A stretch of 60,581 nt of DNA from Frankia canadensis (GTDB lineage: Bacteria > Actinomycetota > Actinomycetes > Frankiales > Frankiaceae). A program made the position numbers and the translations under genes. A model generated the notes under the pieces. The model saw only the letters and a program-made list of their open reading frames with translations, had not been told where the DNA came from and made no database searches. Numbering within the stretch: the stretch's first letter is position 1; every line of letters begins with the position of its first letter. The stretch is taken from assembly GCF_900197875.1 (NCBI RefSeq), contig NZ_FZMO01000068.1, forward strand, positions 1 to 60,581, in the 5' to 3' direction. Positions 42,676 through 53,370 of the stretch are shown piece after piece.

Positions 42676-43902
42676 ATGGTCACAGTCACCCCCGGACCCG
42701 GGTGGCCCTGCGCCCGCCCCGGGCCGGCCCACCCACCCGGTCCGACGACGCCGGCGCTTCACCATGCCGCGCCGCCCGTCCCGCTGCCCCCGCTGCCACG
42801 GCCCGCTCGCGACGGCGTTCCGAATCCGCCGCTCGCCCACCCGGCCGATCACGCCCTCGGCCTCGACGACGCGCACCGGCCGGGCGATCCACCCGTCGCG
42901 CCGCCGGCCTCCCGCGTGCGCGCCGGCTACTTCGCCGACGACGGCGACCTGAGCGACGAGGAGTTCCCGCCCGCCGGTCCGGATCCGTTCGACCACCGGC
43001 ACCCGCGCGACGACCGAGTAGAACAGCCCGACGGCGACCCGTTCGAGGACGACTTCCGGACGCCTGGGGAGCCGGCGCCGCCGGCGGCGGAGCACCGCGT
43101 GGACGTTCCCGACCCCACCGCCGGCGGGTACTCGATCCGTGCGCGCCTGGCCGAACGGCTGCCGATGAGCCTGCGCGCCGTGGTGGCGACGCCGGCGGCC
43201 AGTGCGACGCTCGTGCTCGCCCTGGTGGCCCTCTCCACCGCCGTCATGGCGACCTGGCTCGCCTGGCAGCACCGCCCGGTCCCCATCGCGGCGCCCGCCT
43301 CGACGTCGTCGCTCGTCGTCGCCTCAGCGGGCGCGGCCGACGGCCCTGTCGCCCGGGCCGCGGGCGCCGCCACTCCACGTCCGTCGGGGAGTGCCGCCGG
43401 GTCATCGGCCTCGGCGGGCGCCGGCGGCGAGGTCGTGGTCGACGTGGCGGGTCGGGTGACCCGTCCCGGGGTGGTGCGCCTGCCCGCTGGTGCCCGGGTC
43501 GTGGACGCGATCGACAGGGCCGGGGGGGTCCTGCCGGGAACCGACACCACCGGCATCGCCCTGGCCAGGATCCTCGTCGACGGCGAGCAGGTGCTCGTCG
43601 ACGGGCGGCCCGGCTCGCCGCCCGCCGCGGTCCCGCCACCGGCCGGTGGCAGCGACGGATCCGCTGGCGGCGGGGCTGGCGGGACGTCCGGGGCTGGCGC
43701 GGCGTCGGGCGGTCCCCTCGACCTCAACAGCGCGAGCGCGCAACAGCTCGACGGCCTGCCCGGGGTCGGTCCCGTGTTGGCGCAGCGGATCGTGGACTGG
43801 CGTGCGGAGCACGGCCCGTTCCGGTCTCCCGAACAGCTCGGAGAGGTCAGCGGCGTCGGTGATCGGCGGCTGGCGGATCTGCTGCCGCTCGTGCGGGTCT
43901 GA
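42676..43902 (+). CDS. comEA: ComEA-like DNA-binding competence protein
   Basis: A 408-residue protein. A long Pro-rich cytoplasmic N-terminus (about 1-165) leads to one TM helix (ATLVLALVALSTAVMATWLA, about 176-195). An SLBB domain follows (EVVVDVAGRVTRPGVVRLPA, about 252-310), then a Gly/Ser linker and helix-hairpin-helix repeats (DLNSASAQQLDGLPGVGPVL, then GEVSGVGDRRLADLL). This is the ComEA layout, which binds incoming DNA outside the membrane. The next gene, comEC, starts 5 bases after the stop. The N-terminus is longer than in Gram-positive ComEA and the start may lie downstream. Confidence 0.92.
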   Translation: MVTVTPGPGWPCARPGPAHPPGPTTPALHHAAPPVPLPPLPRPARDGVPNPPLAHPADHALGLDDAHRPGDPPVAPPASRVRAGYFADDGDLSDEEFPPAGPDPFDHRHPRDDRVEQPDGDPFEDDFRTPGEPAPPAAEHRVDVPDPTAGGYSIRARLAERLPMSLRAVVATPAASATLVLALVALSTAVMATWLAWQHRPVPIAAPASTSSLVVASAGAADGPVARAAGAATPRPSGSAAGSSASAGAGGEVVVDVAGRVTRPGVVRLPAGARVVDAIDRAGGVLPGTDTTGIALARILVDGEQVLVDGRPGSPPAAVPPPAGGSDGSAGGGAGGTSGAGAASGGPLDLNSASAQQLDGLPGVGPVLAQRIVDWRAEHGPFRSPEQLGEVSGVGDRRLADLLPLVRV

Positions 43903-43907
43903 CCGTC

Positions 43908-46496
43908 GTGGTGTCCCACGACCCCCGGGAGGCAACCGTGGACTCCGGGCCGGCCAGGCGGCCCGGGCCACCGCCGGAACCGGTCGACGCACGGCTGGTG
44001 CTGCCGGCGGTCGCCGCCTGGGCCGGCGCCGCGGTCGCGGTGCGCTGGACGATGCCGGGCATCCTGCTCACCCTCGCCGCCGTGCCGGTCATCGCGGTGC
44101 CGGCCCTGCTGGCCGGTTGGTATCGGCGAGGTGTGCCCGGACGGCGGGGGTCCGCCCGGGCTCGCCCCAGGCGCGGCCCCAGGCAGGCCGATCAGCGCCC
44201 TTCGGGCCGGAACCCGGGTGACGAGCCGCCCCGGCTCGTCACGCTCGGGGCGGTCGTGGTCGTCTTTCTCGCAGCCGGCGTCATCGCTGGCGGCCTCGGG
44301 ACCCGCCCTGGGGACCGCGGCCCGTTCGCCGACCTGGTGCGTCGCGAAGCGGCGGCCACCGCGCAGGTCGTCGTGACCGACGACCCCCGCCAGGGCACCG
44401 GCCAGGGGCAGCTCGCGCCAGATCGCGCGCGGGCGACCTACGTCACGCCGGCCCGCCTGGAGCGGGTCACCGCCGCGGGAGTGACGCTGCGGGTGCGCGC
44501 GGCGGTCGTCCTGATCGGCCGGGGCTCAGCCTGGCAGGAGCTGCTTCCCAGCCAGCACCTGGCCGTGACCGGTCGGCTGGCGGCGCCCCGGTCCGACCCA
44601 GGGGTCGCCGCGGTGCTGCTCGTCAGCGGCGACCCGCAGCCGCGCGGGCGGCCAAGCCCCGTCCAGCGGGCCGCCGGCCGGCTGCGGGCGGGGCTGCGCG
44701 AGGCGGCGGCCGGGCTTCCGCAGCCGCGGCGCGGCCTGCTGCCGGCCATCGTCGACGGCGACGTCTCCGGGCTCGACGCGGGCGTGCGGGCCGACTTCCG
44801 CGCCGCCGGGATGTCCCACCTGACGGCCGTGTCCGGCGGCAACGCCGCCATCGTGACCGCGTCGGTGCTGTTCGCCGCGGCCTGGGCCCGGCGCGGCCGG
44901 CGAATGCGGGCCGCACTCGGCGGTGGCGCGTTGATCTCCTTCGTCGTCCTGGCCCGGCCCTCGCCGAGCGTGCTGCGCGCCGGGGTGATGGGGCTGATCG
45001 GGCTGGCCGCCTACGCGGCCGGCCGGCCTCGGGCGGTGCTGCCCGCCCTCGCCGCCAGCGTGACCCTCCTCGTCCTCGTCCAGCCGACGCTCGCGGTGTC
45101 GGTCGGGTTCGCGCTGTCCGTCCAGGCGACGGCCGGAATGATCGTGCTGGCACCGGGCTGGCGGGTCGCGCTGGCCCGGCGGCTGCCGGAGCGGATCGCC
45201 GACGTCCTCGCCGTCGCGGCCGCGGCGCAGCTCGCCTGCACACCCCAGCTGGCCTGGATCGGGGGTGGGGTCAGCGTCGTCGCCATCCCGGCGAACGTGC
45301 TGGCCGCGCCGGCGGTGCCGGTCGCGACGGTGCTCGGTGTGCTGGTGCTGTGCGTCGGCGTGGTGGCGCCGGTGCCGGCGCGCTGGCTCGCGCACCTGGC
45401 CGACCTGCCCTGCTGGTGGCTGGTGACGGTGGCGCATCGCTGCGCGGCCCTGCCGCGGGCGACGCTCGGCTGGCCCGGTGGCGCCGAAGGTGCGGCCGGC
45501 GCCGCCGTCGCCGTGGCCGTCGCGCTGGCGCTGCTGCGCCGGCGGCGGGGCCGACGGCTCGCCGCGGCGGCGCTGGCCGGCCTGTTACTGGCGCGCTGCG
45601 CGGTGGTGGAGCGATTCGCCGCCTGGCCGCCGGCCGACTGGCGTCTCGTGGCCTGCGACGTCGGCCAGGGAGACGCGCTGGTACTGCGCGCCGGGCCGGG
45701 CAGCGCCGTGCTCGTCGACGCGGGGCCCGATCCCGGCCTCCTCGCCCGCTGTCTCACCGAGCTGGGCATTCGGTCGCTGCCCCTGATCCTGCTCAGCCAC
45801 CTGCACGCCGATCACGTGAACGGCCTGCCCGCGGTGCTGGGCCGGCTGCCGGTGGGGGAGGTGGTCGTCGGCCAGCTGCGGGAGCCGGCCGGGCAGTGGC
45901 GGCTGGTGCGCCGGTGGGCGCAGCAGGCCCGCGTGCCCCTGCGGACCATCGAGGCCGGGACCGCCGGTGCCGCCGGCGCGGTCTGCTGGACGGCACTTGG
46001 ACCCCGCGTGGTCCTGCACGGCACCGACAGTGATCCGAACAACGACTCGCTCGTCGTCTCGGCGCGGGTCGGCGCGCTGCGCGTGCTGCTGACCGGGGAC
46101 GTCGAGGCCGTCGCCCAGCGGAGCCTGCGCGACCTGCCGGGGGAGGCGACGCTGCTGCGGGCGGACGTGCTGAAGGTGCCCCATCACGGCTCGGCGAACC
46201 AGGACCCGGCCTTTCTCGCCGCGTCAGGAGCGCGCTTCGCGCTCGTCAGCGTGGGCCGGGGAAACGACTACGGCCACCCCGCGCCGCCGACGCTGCGGAC
46301 CCTGGCCCGGGCCGGCATGGCCGTCGCCCGCACCGACCGCGACGGAGCGCTCGCCGTCACCGCCCCGGCCATGCCCGCGCGGACCGGGGCAGCCGTGGGG
46401 GGCGGAGGAGCCTGCCCATCCCCACGGGCAGACCCCGGTGTGGCGCTCCCGGGTGACGTGTCGGTGGTGCGCCGGCGGGCCGGGGACGGATCGTGA
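43908..46496 (+). CDS. comEC: ComEC/Rec2 DNA uptake channel protein
   Basis: An 862-residue membrane protein with N-terminal helices, a competence domain (GLLPAIVDGDVSGLDAGVRADF, MSHLTAVSGGNAAIVTASV) rich in TM segments, and a C-terminal MBL-like nuclease domain (WRLVACDVGQGDALVLRAGP, LLSHLHADHVNGLPAVLGRL, LLTGDVEAVAQRSL, VPHHGSANQDP). The HxHxDH motif is complete, suggesting the intact nuclease form that degrades one strand during uptake. GTG 43908 follows comEA by 5 bases; the stop is one base from holA. Confidence 0.95.
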   Translation: MVSHDPREATVDSGPARRPGPPPEPVDARLVLPAVAAWAGAAVAVRWTMPGILLTLAAVPVIAVPALLAGWYRRGVPGRRGSARARPRRGPRQADQRPSGRNPGDEPPRLVTLGAVVVVFLAAGVIAGGLGTRPGDRGPFADLVRREAAATAQVVVTDDPRQGTGQGQLAPDRARATYVTPARLERVTAAGVTLRVRAAVVLIGRGSAWQELLPSQHLAVTGRLAAPRSDPGVAAVLLVSGDPQPRGRPSPVQRAAGRLRAGLREAAAGLPQPRRGLLPAIVDGDVSGLDAGVRADFRAAGMSHLTAVSGGNAAIVTASVLFAAAWARRGRRMRAALGGGALISFVVLARPSPSVLRAGVMGLIGLAAYAAGRPRAVLPALAASVTLLVLVQPTLAVSVGFALSVQATAGMIVLAPGWRVALARRLPERIADVLAVAAAAQLACTPQLAWIGGGVSVVAIPANVLAAPAVPVATVLGVLVLCVGVVAPVPARWLAHLADLPCWWLVTVAHRCAALPRATLGWPGGAEGAAGAAVAVAVALALLRRRRGRRLAAAALAGLLLARCAVVERFAAWPPADWRLVACDVGQGDALVLRAGPGSAVLVDAGPDPGLLARCLTELGIRSLPLILLSHLHADHVNGLPAVLGRLPVGEVVVGQLREPAGQWRLVRRWAQQARVPLRTIEAGTAGAAGAVCWTALGPRVVLHGTDSDPNNDSLVVSARVGALRVLLTGDVEAVAQRSLRDLPGEATLLRADVLKVPHHGSANQDPAFLAASGARFALVSVGRGNDYGHPAPPTLRTLARAGMAVARTDRDGALAVTAPAMPARTGAAVGGGGACPSPRADPGVALPGDVSVVRRRAGDGS

Positions 46497-46497
46497 C

Positions 46498-47514
46498 ATG
46501 CTCACCGGTGTGGCCGCCTCCGCCTCCGCACCCGCCCCGCTCGTCCTCGTCACGGGTGACGAGGACCTGCTTGTCGGGCGAGCCGTCCGCGAGGTGGTCG
46601 ACGGTGCCCGCCGGCGCGACCCCGAGGTGGAGGTCGTCGACCGGGGCGCGGGTGAGCTCACCGACGCGGACCTTGTCGACCTCGGCACCACGTCGATGTT
46701 CGGCGGCGGGCGGGTCGTGATCGTCCGCGGCGCGCAGGATCTCGGCGAGGAGCTGCGGGACGGCCTGCTGGCCTACCTCGGCCACCCGCTGGACGACGTC
46801 GTGCTGGTGCTGGTCCACAGCGGCGGGGTGAAGAACCGCAAGCTCGCGGACGCGATGAAGGCCGCGGGAGCGCGGGTCGTCACCGCTGCGAAGATCACCA
46901 AGCCGCGGGACCGGCACGATTTCGTCGTCGCCGAGGTCCGCCGGCTCGGTGGGCGCATCAGTGACGGCGCGGTGCGGGCCCTGCTCGACGCCATCGGTGG
47001 TGATCTGCGCGAGCTCGCCGCCGTGTGCGACCAGCTCGTGGCCGACACCGAGGGCGGCATGCTCGACGAGGCCGCGGTGGCGCGTTTCCATCGCGGTCGG
47101 GCCGAGGCGAGTGGCTTCTCCGTCGCGGACGCGATCATCGGCGGCGACCTGCCGCAGGCCCTGACGCTGCTGCGCCAGGCGGTGGAGGGCGGCACGGCGG
47201 CGGTGCTGATCTCCAGCGCCGTCGCCGGTGGGCTGCGGGAGCTGGCCCGGGTCGCCGCGGCCGGGCCCGGCACCAAGTGGGACCTCGCCCGCTCGCTCGG
47301 GATGCCCGACTGGAAGGTCGAGAAGGCGCAACGCTCGGCTCGGGGCTGGTCGGACGCCGGGCTGGGGATCGCGCTGCGGGCGGCGGCGACCGCGGACGCG
47401 GGAGTCAAGGGCGCTTCCGTCGACGCCGGCTACGCCCTGGAGAAGCTGTTGCGGGAGGTCGCCGTGGCCCGTTCGCTCTCACGCGACCGTGGGTCCCGAG
47501 GGGGACGCGGATGA
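46498..47514 (+). CDS. holA: DNA polymerase III subunit delta
   Basis: A 338-residue delta subunit, which opens the beta sliding clamp as part of the clamp loader. Motifs include LVTGDEDLLVGRAVREVV, DLGTTSMFGGGRVVIVRGAQ, LRELAAVCDQLV and late LRQAVEGGTAAVLISSAVAG, all typical of the actinobacterial delta. It starts at ATG 46498, one base after the comEC stop, and its TGA overlaps the ATG of the next small gene (ATGA). Confidence 0.94.
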   Translation: MLTGVAASASAPAPLVLVTGDEDLLVGRAVREVVDGARRRDPEVEVVDRGAGELTDADLVDLGTTSMFGGGRVVIVRGAQDLGEELRDGLLAYLGHPLDDVVLVLVHSGGVKNRKLADAMKAAGARVVTAAKITKPRDRHDFVVAEVRRLGGRISDGAVRALLDAIGGDLRELAAVCDQLVADTEGGMLDEAAVARFHRGRAEASGFSVADAIIGGDLPQALTLLRQAVEGGTAAVLISSAVAGGLRELARVAAAGPGTKWDLARSLGMPDWKVEKAQRSARGWSDAGLGIALRAAATADAGVKGASVDAGYALEKLLREVAVARSLSRDRGSRGGRG

Positions 47515-47804
47515 CCTCGCCGACGGCCTCGCCGGGGCCCGAGCCCGACGTGCCACCGCCGGGTGGCTGGTTCGGGCTGCGGGTACTGCCGGCCGGGTGG
47601 ATGCGTGGGCTGCTCATGGGCATCACCGCGCTGGTGACGGTGGTCGTCGCGCTCGGTGATCTGGCCAGCGCCTGGGTCGTGGTGGTGCTGCCGGCCACCG
47701 TCGCCGCGATGGTCGCCTACCACGAGGCGCTGAAGCGCATGATGCGCCCGGAAGCAACCATCGACGCGGCGGATCCACCCGGGCCGGACGGCGCCCCGCG
47801 GTAG
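47511..47804 (+). CDS. Small two-TM membrane protein coupled to holA
   Basis: A 97-residue protein whose ATG overlaps the holA stop (ATGA). Two hydrophobic segments (GLLMGITALVTVVVALGDLA and AWVVVVLPATVAAMVAY) flank a short turn; the ends are Pro-rich. I do not recognise a family. The overlap and clean hydrophobic pattern support coding. Confidence 0.7.
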   Translation: MTSPTASPGPEPDVPPPGGWFGLRVLPAGWMRGLLMGITALVTVVVALGDLASAWVVVVLPATVAAMVAYHEALKRMMRPEATIDAADPPGPDGAPR

Positions 47805-47843
47805 GGCGGTATCCACCGGAACGAATCCGTCTCCGGACACGCA

Positions 47844-47873
47844 GAAAAGCCGGAGCGCGAACGCACCCCGGCT
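47844..47873 (-). terminator. Rho-independent terminator of rpsT
   Basis: Read on the minus strand, AGCCGG (47873-47868) pairs with CCGGCT (47853-47848), with further pairing inside the loop, followed by TTTT (47848-47845). This is a standard intrinsic terminator 14 bases past the rpsT stop. Confidence 0.8.
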
Positions 47874-47886
47874 CGGCCGCGGAGGG

Positions 47887-48156
47887 TCAGCTGGCGATCA
47901 GCTTCGCGTGGGCGAGAGCGAGCGCCGACTTGCGGTTGGCGGCCTGGTTGGCGTGGATGACGCCCTTGCTCGCCGCCTTGTCGAGCTTGCGGTTGGCGAT
48001 CCGCAGGGTCTCACCGGCCTGCTCGACGTCCTTGGCGTCCACGGCCGCGTGGAAGCGACGCACGTGGGTCTTGAGCTCGGACTTGACCGCCTTGTTGCGC
48101 AGCCGCCGCTTCTCGTTGGTGAGGTTGCGCTTGATCTGCGACTTGATGTTGGCCAC
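47887..48156 (-). CDS. rpsT: 30S ribosomal protein S20
   Basis: The 89-residue protein starts [20 protein letters not shown] and continues with [19 protein letters not shown], the standard S20 sequence, ending in [18 protein letters not shown]20 binds 16S rRNA early in 30S assembly. It is divergent from lepA with a 290-base intergenic region and ends before an intrinsic terminator. Confidence 0.98.
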   Translation of the reverse strand: MANIKSQIKRNLTNEKRRLRNKAVKSELKTHVRRFHAAVDAKDVEQAGETLRIANRKLDKAASKGVIHANQAANRKSALALAHAKLIAS

Positions 48157-48222
48157 GCGGAGGAACCTCTGGGTTGTCGAGTCGGGATGGGTAGATCCGC
48201 ACCTGACGCTCGGTACTGGTCA

Positions 48223-48278
48223 TGCCATACCCGCGGCCAGATCAGGATCTGTTGTGCCGTACCTGCAGCCAGGTCAGG
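48223..48278. promoter_or_regulatory. Pair of 24-bp direct repeats upstream of rpsT
   Basis: Positions 48223-48246 and 48255-48278 match at 20 of 24 bases, beginning TGCC(A/G)TACC and ending TCAGG. All four differences are transitions. The repeat period is 32 bases, about three helical turns, putting both copies on one face of the DNA. They lie in the rpsT/lepA divergent region, 67-122 bases from the rpsT start. Confidence 0.45.
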
Positions 48279-48446
48279 GCCGGCAGCCCACCTGGAGGTC
48301 TTCACGTTATCAAACCGCGCACCGGTGGGATCGAACCTGGTGTCGCCCGGTGCACCACCGCAACCTCGCCGCGGCTCCTGGCACGATGAAGGTGAGGTCG
48401 ACCCCAGATCCCGGCCCGGGACCCGTCCGCCACCACCGCGGGTCCC

Positions 48447-50327
<1,881 letters not shown>

Positions 50328-50478
50328 CACCAGCACCGGGGCGGCCGGGGGTGCCGAGGTGTGGTGGCGCCGCCCGGGTCGCGCTCCGTCTCGGAGTCCC
50401 CGGCGTGACGCCGTCGAGCGCGGCCGGCGGCGCGGTGGGGGGCGCCCGGTCGCGGGGCCCCGGGGTGGTCGGATCGGG

Positions 50479-50643
50479 TCAGCTGGCGGGCAGCGGCGCG
50501 GCGGGCAGCGGGATCGGTTCGGTCACCGGCTCGATGAGCGAGCGGCCGCCGCCCGACGCGGCGGCGCTGGAACGATACACGGTGGTGCGGGGCGGGAGCA
50601 GCTCGAAGATGTTCTCCAGAACGGCTCTGACGTCATCGTCCAT
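50479..50643 (-). CDS. Possible 54-residue hypothetical protein
   Basis: A short frame starting ATG 50643 gives MDDDVRAVLENIFELLPPRT and then TVYRSSAAASGGGRSL, ending with a Pro-rich tail. The N-terminus looks like a natural amphipathic helix rather than frame noise, but the RBS is weak and no family is known to me. Confidence 0.4.
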   Translation of the reverse strand: MDDDVRAVLENIFELLPPRTTVYRSSAAASGGGRSLIEPVTEPIPLPAAPLPAS

Positions 50644-50759
50644 GACTGGATCTTTTCGTACACGGAGCGCCCAGTCCACGACGCCTCGCCCATATTCCTC
50701 CCCTCTGCCCACAACGTCGGCAAAACATCGCTGATGTCTACCCCGGCCGGCCGGGGGTC

Positions 50760-50781
50760 GTGTGGACCTGCTGGTCCGCAC
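50760..50781. other. Hairpin upstream of hemW
   Basis: GTGTGGACC (50760-50768) pairs with GGTCCGCAC (50773-50781, one G-T pair) around a TGCT loop. It lies about 90 bases before hemW, upstream of the promoter-like TTGACA. It could terminate read-through from either side. Confidence 0.4.
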
Positions 50782-50819
50782 GTGGTCCTGCTGTGGCCAG
50801 CCTCGGCCCGCTGGTGCGC

Positions 50820-50846
50820 TTGACAAACTTTGCGTTGCCGTAAATC
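50820..50846 (+). promoter_or_regulatory. Possible hemW promoter
   Basis: A perfect TTGACA (50820-50825) precedes TAAATC (50841-50846) by 15 bases, in an unusually AT-rich stretch 26 bases upstream of the ATG. The spacing is shorter than ideal. Confidence 0.35.
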
Positions 50847-50871
50847 CATCGGTTGGGGGCACACTGGGGGC

Positions 50872-52107
50872 ATGCCACAAAAGCCTCCCGACGGGGCACC
50901 TCCCCCCGACGACGGCGCGCTGCCCGCGGCCGCTCTGGCCGAGCTGGCGCACCGTGCCCTCGGGGCCTACGTGCACGTGCCGTACTGCGCGGCGCGCTGC
51001 GGCTACTGTGACTTCAACACCTACACGGCCGCGGATCTCGGCGGCGCCCTGATCTCCTCGGTGGGCCTGACGACCTTCGTCGACATGGCGACCAGGGAGA
51101 TCCGGCTGGCCCGCGAGGTCCTCGGCGCGGCGGCCGGCCCGATCGCCACCGTCTTCGTCGGCGGCGGCACGCCGACGCTGCTTCCCGCGGGCGACCTCGC
51201 CCGCCTGCTGCGCGCCCTCGACGCCGAGTTCGGGCTGGCTCCCGGCGCGGAGGTCACGACCGAGGCGAACCCGGAGTCGGTCGACCCGGCCCAGCTCGAG
51301 CAGCTGCGCGCCGCCGGATACACCCGGATCTCGTTCGGCATGCAGAGCGACCGGCCGCACGTGCTGGCGGCCCTTGACCGCCGCCACACCCCCGGGCGGG
51401 TGTCCGAGGTCATGCGCTGGGCGCGCAAGGCCGGCTTCGACCACGTGAGCCTCGATCTCATCTACGGGGCGCCCGGCGAGTCGGAGGCCGACTGGGCGGC
51501 GAGCCTGCACGCCGCGGTGCAGCTGGGGCCCGACCACGTCAGCGCCTACGCCCTGACGGTGGAGGAGGGCACCAAGCTGTCCCGCCGGGTCCGGCGCGGG
51601 GAGCTGCTGGAACCCGACGACGACCTGCTGGCCGACCGGTACCTGCTCGCGGACGACATCCTCGGCGCCGCCGGTCTGGTCAACTACGAGGTCAGCAACT
51701 GGTCGCGCGGCGCGGATGCCCGCTGCCGGCACAACCTGGGCTACTGGCGCGGGGACAACTGGTGGGGCTTCGGTCCCGGCGCGCACAGCCACGTGGGTGG
51801 CGTGCGGTGGTGGAACGTCCGCCATCCCGCCGAGTACGCCGCCCGGCTCGGTGCTGACCGCAGCCCGGCGCTTGCCCGTGAGGAGCTCGACGACGAGAGC
51901 CGGCGGGTCGAGCGGGTGATGCTGGGCGTGCGCCTCGCGGAGGGGCTTCCCGTCGGCGAGCTGGCCGAGGCGGGGCTGGCCGCCTGCGCGGAGCTGGCCC
52001 GATCGGGCCTGGTCGAGCCGGGCGGGCTGGAGTTCGGCCGAGTGCGCCTGACCCGGCGCGGTCGCCTGCTCACCGACACGGTCGTGCGCGCGTTGCTGCC
52101 GGACTGA
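50872..52107 (+). CDS. hemW: HemW-type radical SAM protein
   Basis: A 411-residue radical SAM protein with the cluster motif CAARCGYC, a preceding AYVHVPYC, FVGGGTPTLLP, GMQSDRPHVLAAL and LDLIYGAPGESEADW. This is the HemW branch (formerly HemN-like), which binds heme and may insert it into proteins, rather than a true coproporphyrinogen oxidase. The C-terminal HemN domain (DDESRRVERVMLGVRLAEGL) is complete. The motif is usually CxxxCxYC; all three Cys are present. It precedes hrcA by 243 bases. Confidence 0.95.
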   Translation: MPQKPPDGAPPPDDGALPAAALAELAHRALGAYVHVPYCAARCGYCDFNTYTAADLGGALISSVGLTTFVDMATREIRLAREVLGAAAGPIATVFVGGGTPTLLPAGDLARLLRALDAEFGLAPGAEVTTEANPESVDPAQLEQLRAAGYTRISFGMQSDRPHVLAALDRRHTPGRVSEVMRWARKAGFDHVSLDLIYGAPGESEADWAASLHAAVQLGPDHVSAYALTVEEGTKLSRRVRRGELLEPDDDLLADRYLLADDILGAAGLVNYEVSNWSRGADARCRHNLGYWRGDNWWGFGPGAHSHVGGVRWWNVRHPAEYAARLGADRSPALAREELDDESRRVERVMLGVRLAEGLPVGELAEAGLAACAELARSGLVEPGGLEFGRVRLTRRGRLLTDTVVRALLPD

Positions 52108-52256
52108 CGCGGCGTCCGGCGTGCCCCGGAACACGCCGCGCCGCGGGGTCGTTCTCGCAGGGGGACGTCGCCGGATCCTCACCGGCTACCGGATCCTCAC
52201 CGGCTATTCGTGAGGTCGCTGATGTTCTGTGCTTGTCCGAGCGTTGGCGGCTACAC

Positions 52257-52283
52257 TTGGCACTCACTGCGGCCGAGTGCCAG
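52257..52283. promoter_or_regulatory. CIRCE element (HrcA operator)
   Basis: TTGGCACTC - 9 bases - GAGTGCCAG matches the CIRCE consensus TTAGCACTC-N9-GAGTGCTAA except at the third arm position and the last base. It lies 68 bases upstream of hrcA. A TACACT (-10-like) at 52252-52257 overlaps its start, so HrcA would block initiation. HrcA is thus predicted to repress its own operon. Confidence 0.85.
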
Positions 52284-52350
52284 TTCCGGTGTTCGCCGGT
52301 GCACGCACCGTGGCCCGGCCACGTCCCGCTGCTGAAGGGGGTGCGACCGC

Positions 52351-53370
52351 GTGCTGGAGGATCGGCGGCTCGAAGTCCTTCGGGCGATCGTCGAGGACTT
52401 CGTCCTCAGCAACGAGCCGGTGGGTTCCAAGGCGCTGGCGGAGCGTCACAGCCTCGGCGTCTCGCCGGCCACGGTTCGTAACGACATGTCGGCGCTGGAG
52501 GAAGAGGGCTACATCACGCAGCCCCACACCAGCGCGGGGCGTATCCCCACGGACAAGGGCTACCGGTTGTTCGTCGACCGGCTGTCCGGCGTCAAGCCGC
52601 TGTCCCGCGCGGAGCGGCGCGCGATCCAGAGCTTCCTGGAGGGCGCGGTCGACCTGGACGACGTCGTCCGCCGCTCCGTGCGGCTGCTCGCGCAGCTCAC
52701 CCGGCAGGTCGCCGTGGTGCAGTACCCGTCGATGTCGAGCAGCAGCGTGCGGCACATCGAAGTTGTCACCCTCGGTCCGCGACGGTTGCTTATGGTCATC
52801 ATCACCGAGTCTGGTCGGGTCGAGCAGCGCATCGTCGACCTGCTCACCCCGGTGGACGAGGAGATGGCCGCGGAGCTGCGTTCGGCGCTGAACTGTGGCC
52901 TCACCGGCCAGCGGCTCGCGGAGGCGCACGAGGTGGTCGCGGCGCTGCCCGACCAGGCCAGGCCCGAGCTCCGGCCGTGCCTGGCGACGATGACCGGAGT
53001 GGTGCTGGAGGCGCTGGTGGAGCGCCCGGAGGAACGCATCGCCATGGCCGGCACGGCGAACCTCACCCGGGCCACGGTCGACTTCGCGGACTCGCTGCGC
53101 TCTATCCTCGAGGCGCTCGAAGAACAGGTCGTGCTGATGAAGCTCATCGGCTCGGCCCGCGAGACCGGTACTGTAACGGTACGCATCGGCCGAGAGACGG
53201 ACGTTGACGCCCTGCGGTCGACCGCGGTGGTGGCCACCGGCTACGGCCGCGGCCCCTTCGCACTGGGCGGCATGGGCGTGGTCGGGCCGATGCGCATGGA
53301 CTATCCGTGGACGATGGCGGCCGTCCGGGCCGTCGCCAAATACGTGGGTGAACTCTTGGGTGCCGACTGA
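52351..53370 (+). CDS. hrcA: Heat-inducible transcription repressor HrcA
   Basis: A 339-residue repressor with an N-terminal winged helix ([60 protein letters not shown]) and a GAF-like dimerisation part ending [20 protein letters not shown]. It binds CIRCE; folding by GroEL normally keeps it active. GTG 52351. Its TGA overlaps the dnaJ ATG by one base (TGATG), so dnaJ is probably translationally coupled. Confidence 0.98.
   Translation: MLEDRRLEVLRAIVEDFVLSNEPVGSKALAERHSLGVSPATVRNDMSALEEEGYITQPHTSAGRIPTDKGYRLFVDRLSGVKPLSRAERRAIQSFLEGAVDLDDVVRRSVRLLAQLTRQVAVVQYPSMSSSSVRHIEVVTLGPRRLLMVIITESGRVEQRIVDLLTPVDEEMAAELRSALNCGLTGQRLAEAHEVVAALPDQARPELRPCLATMTGVVLEALVERPEERIAMAGTANLTRATVDFADSLRSILEALEEQVVLMKLIGSARETGTVTVRIGRETDVDALRSTAVVATGYGRGPFALGGMGVVGPMRMDYPWTMAAVRAVAKYVGELLGAD

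Larger units (their letters stand above)
50328..50871. other. lepA-hemW intergenic region
   Basis: About 540 bases. It may hold a 54-codon minus-strand gene (listed). A 16-bp palindrome CCCCGGCCGGCCGGGG lies at 50741-50756, and a hairpin and promoter-like motif precede hemW. No tRNA was found. Confidence 0.45.

Noticed and set aside
42540-43862. Alternative plus-strand frame overlapping comEA
   Set aside because: It is Arg/Pro/Ala-rich, and the other frame has clear SLBB and HhH domains.
50741-50756. CCCCGGCCGGCCGGGG palindrome as an operator
   Set aside because: It is a simple GC dyad of the sort expected by chance in this base composition, with no link to a promoter.
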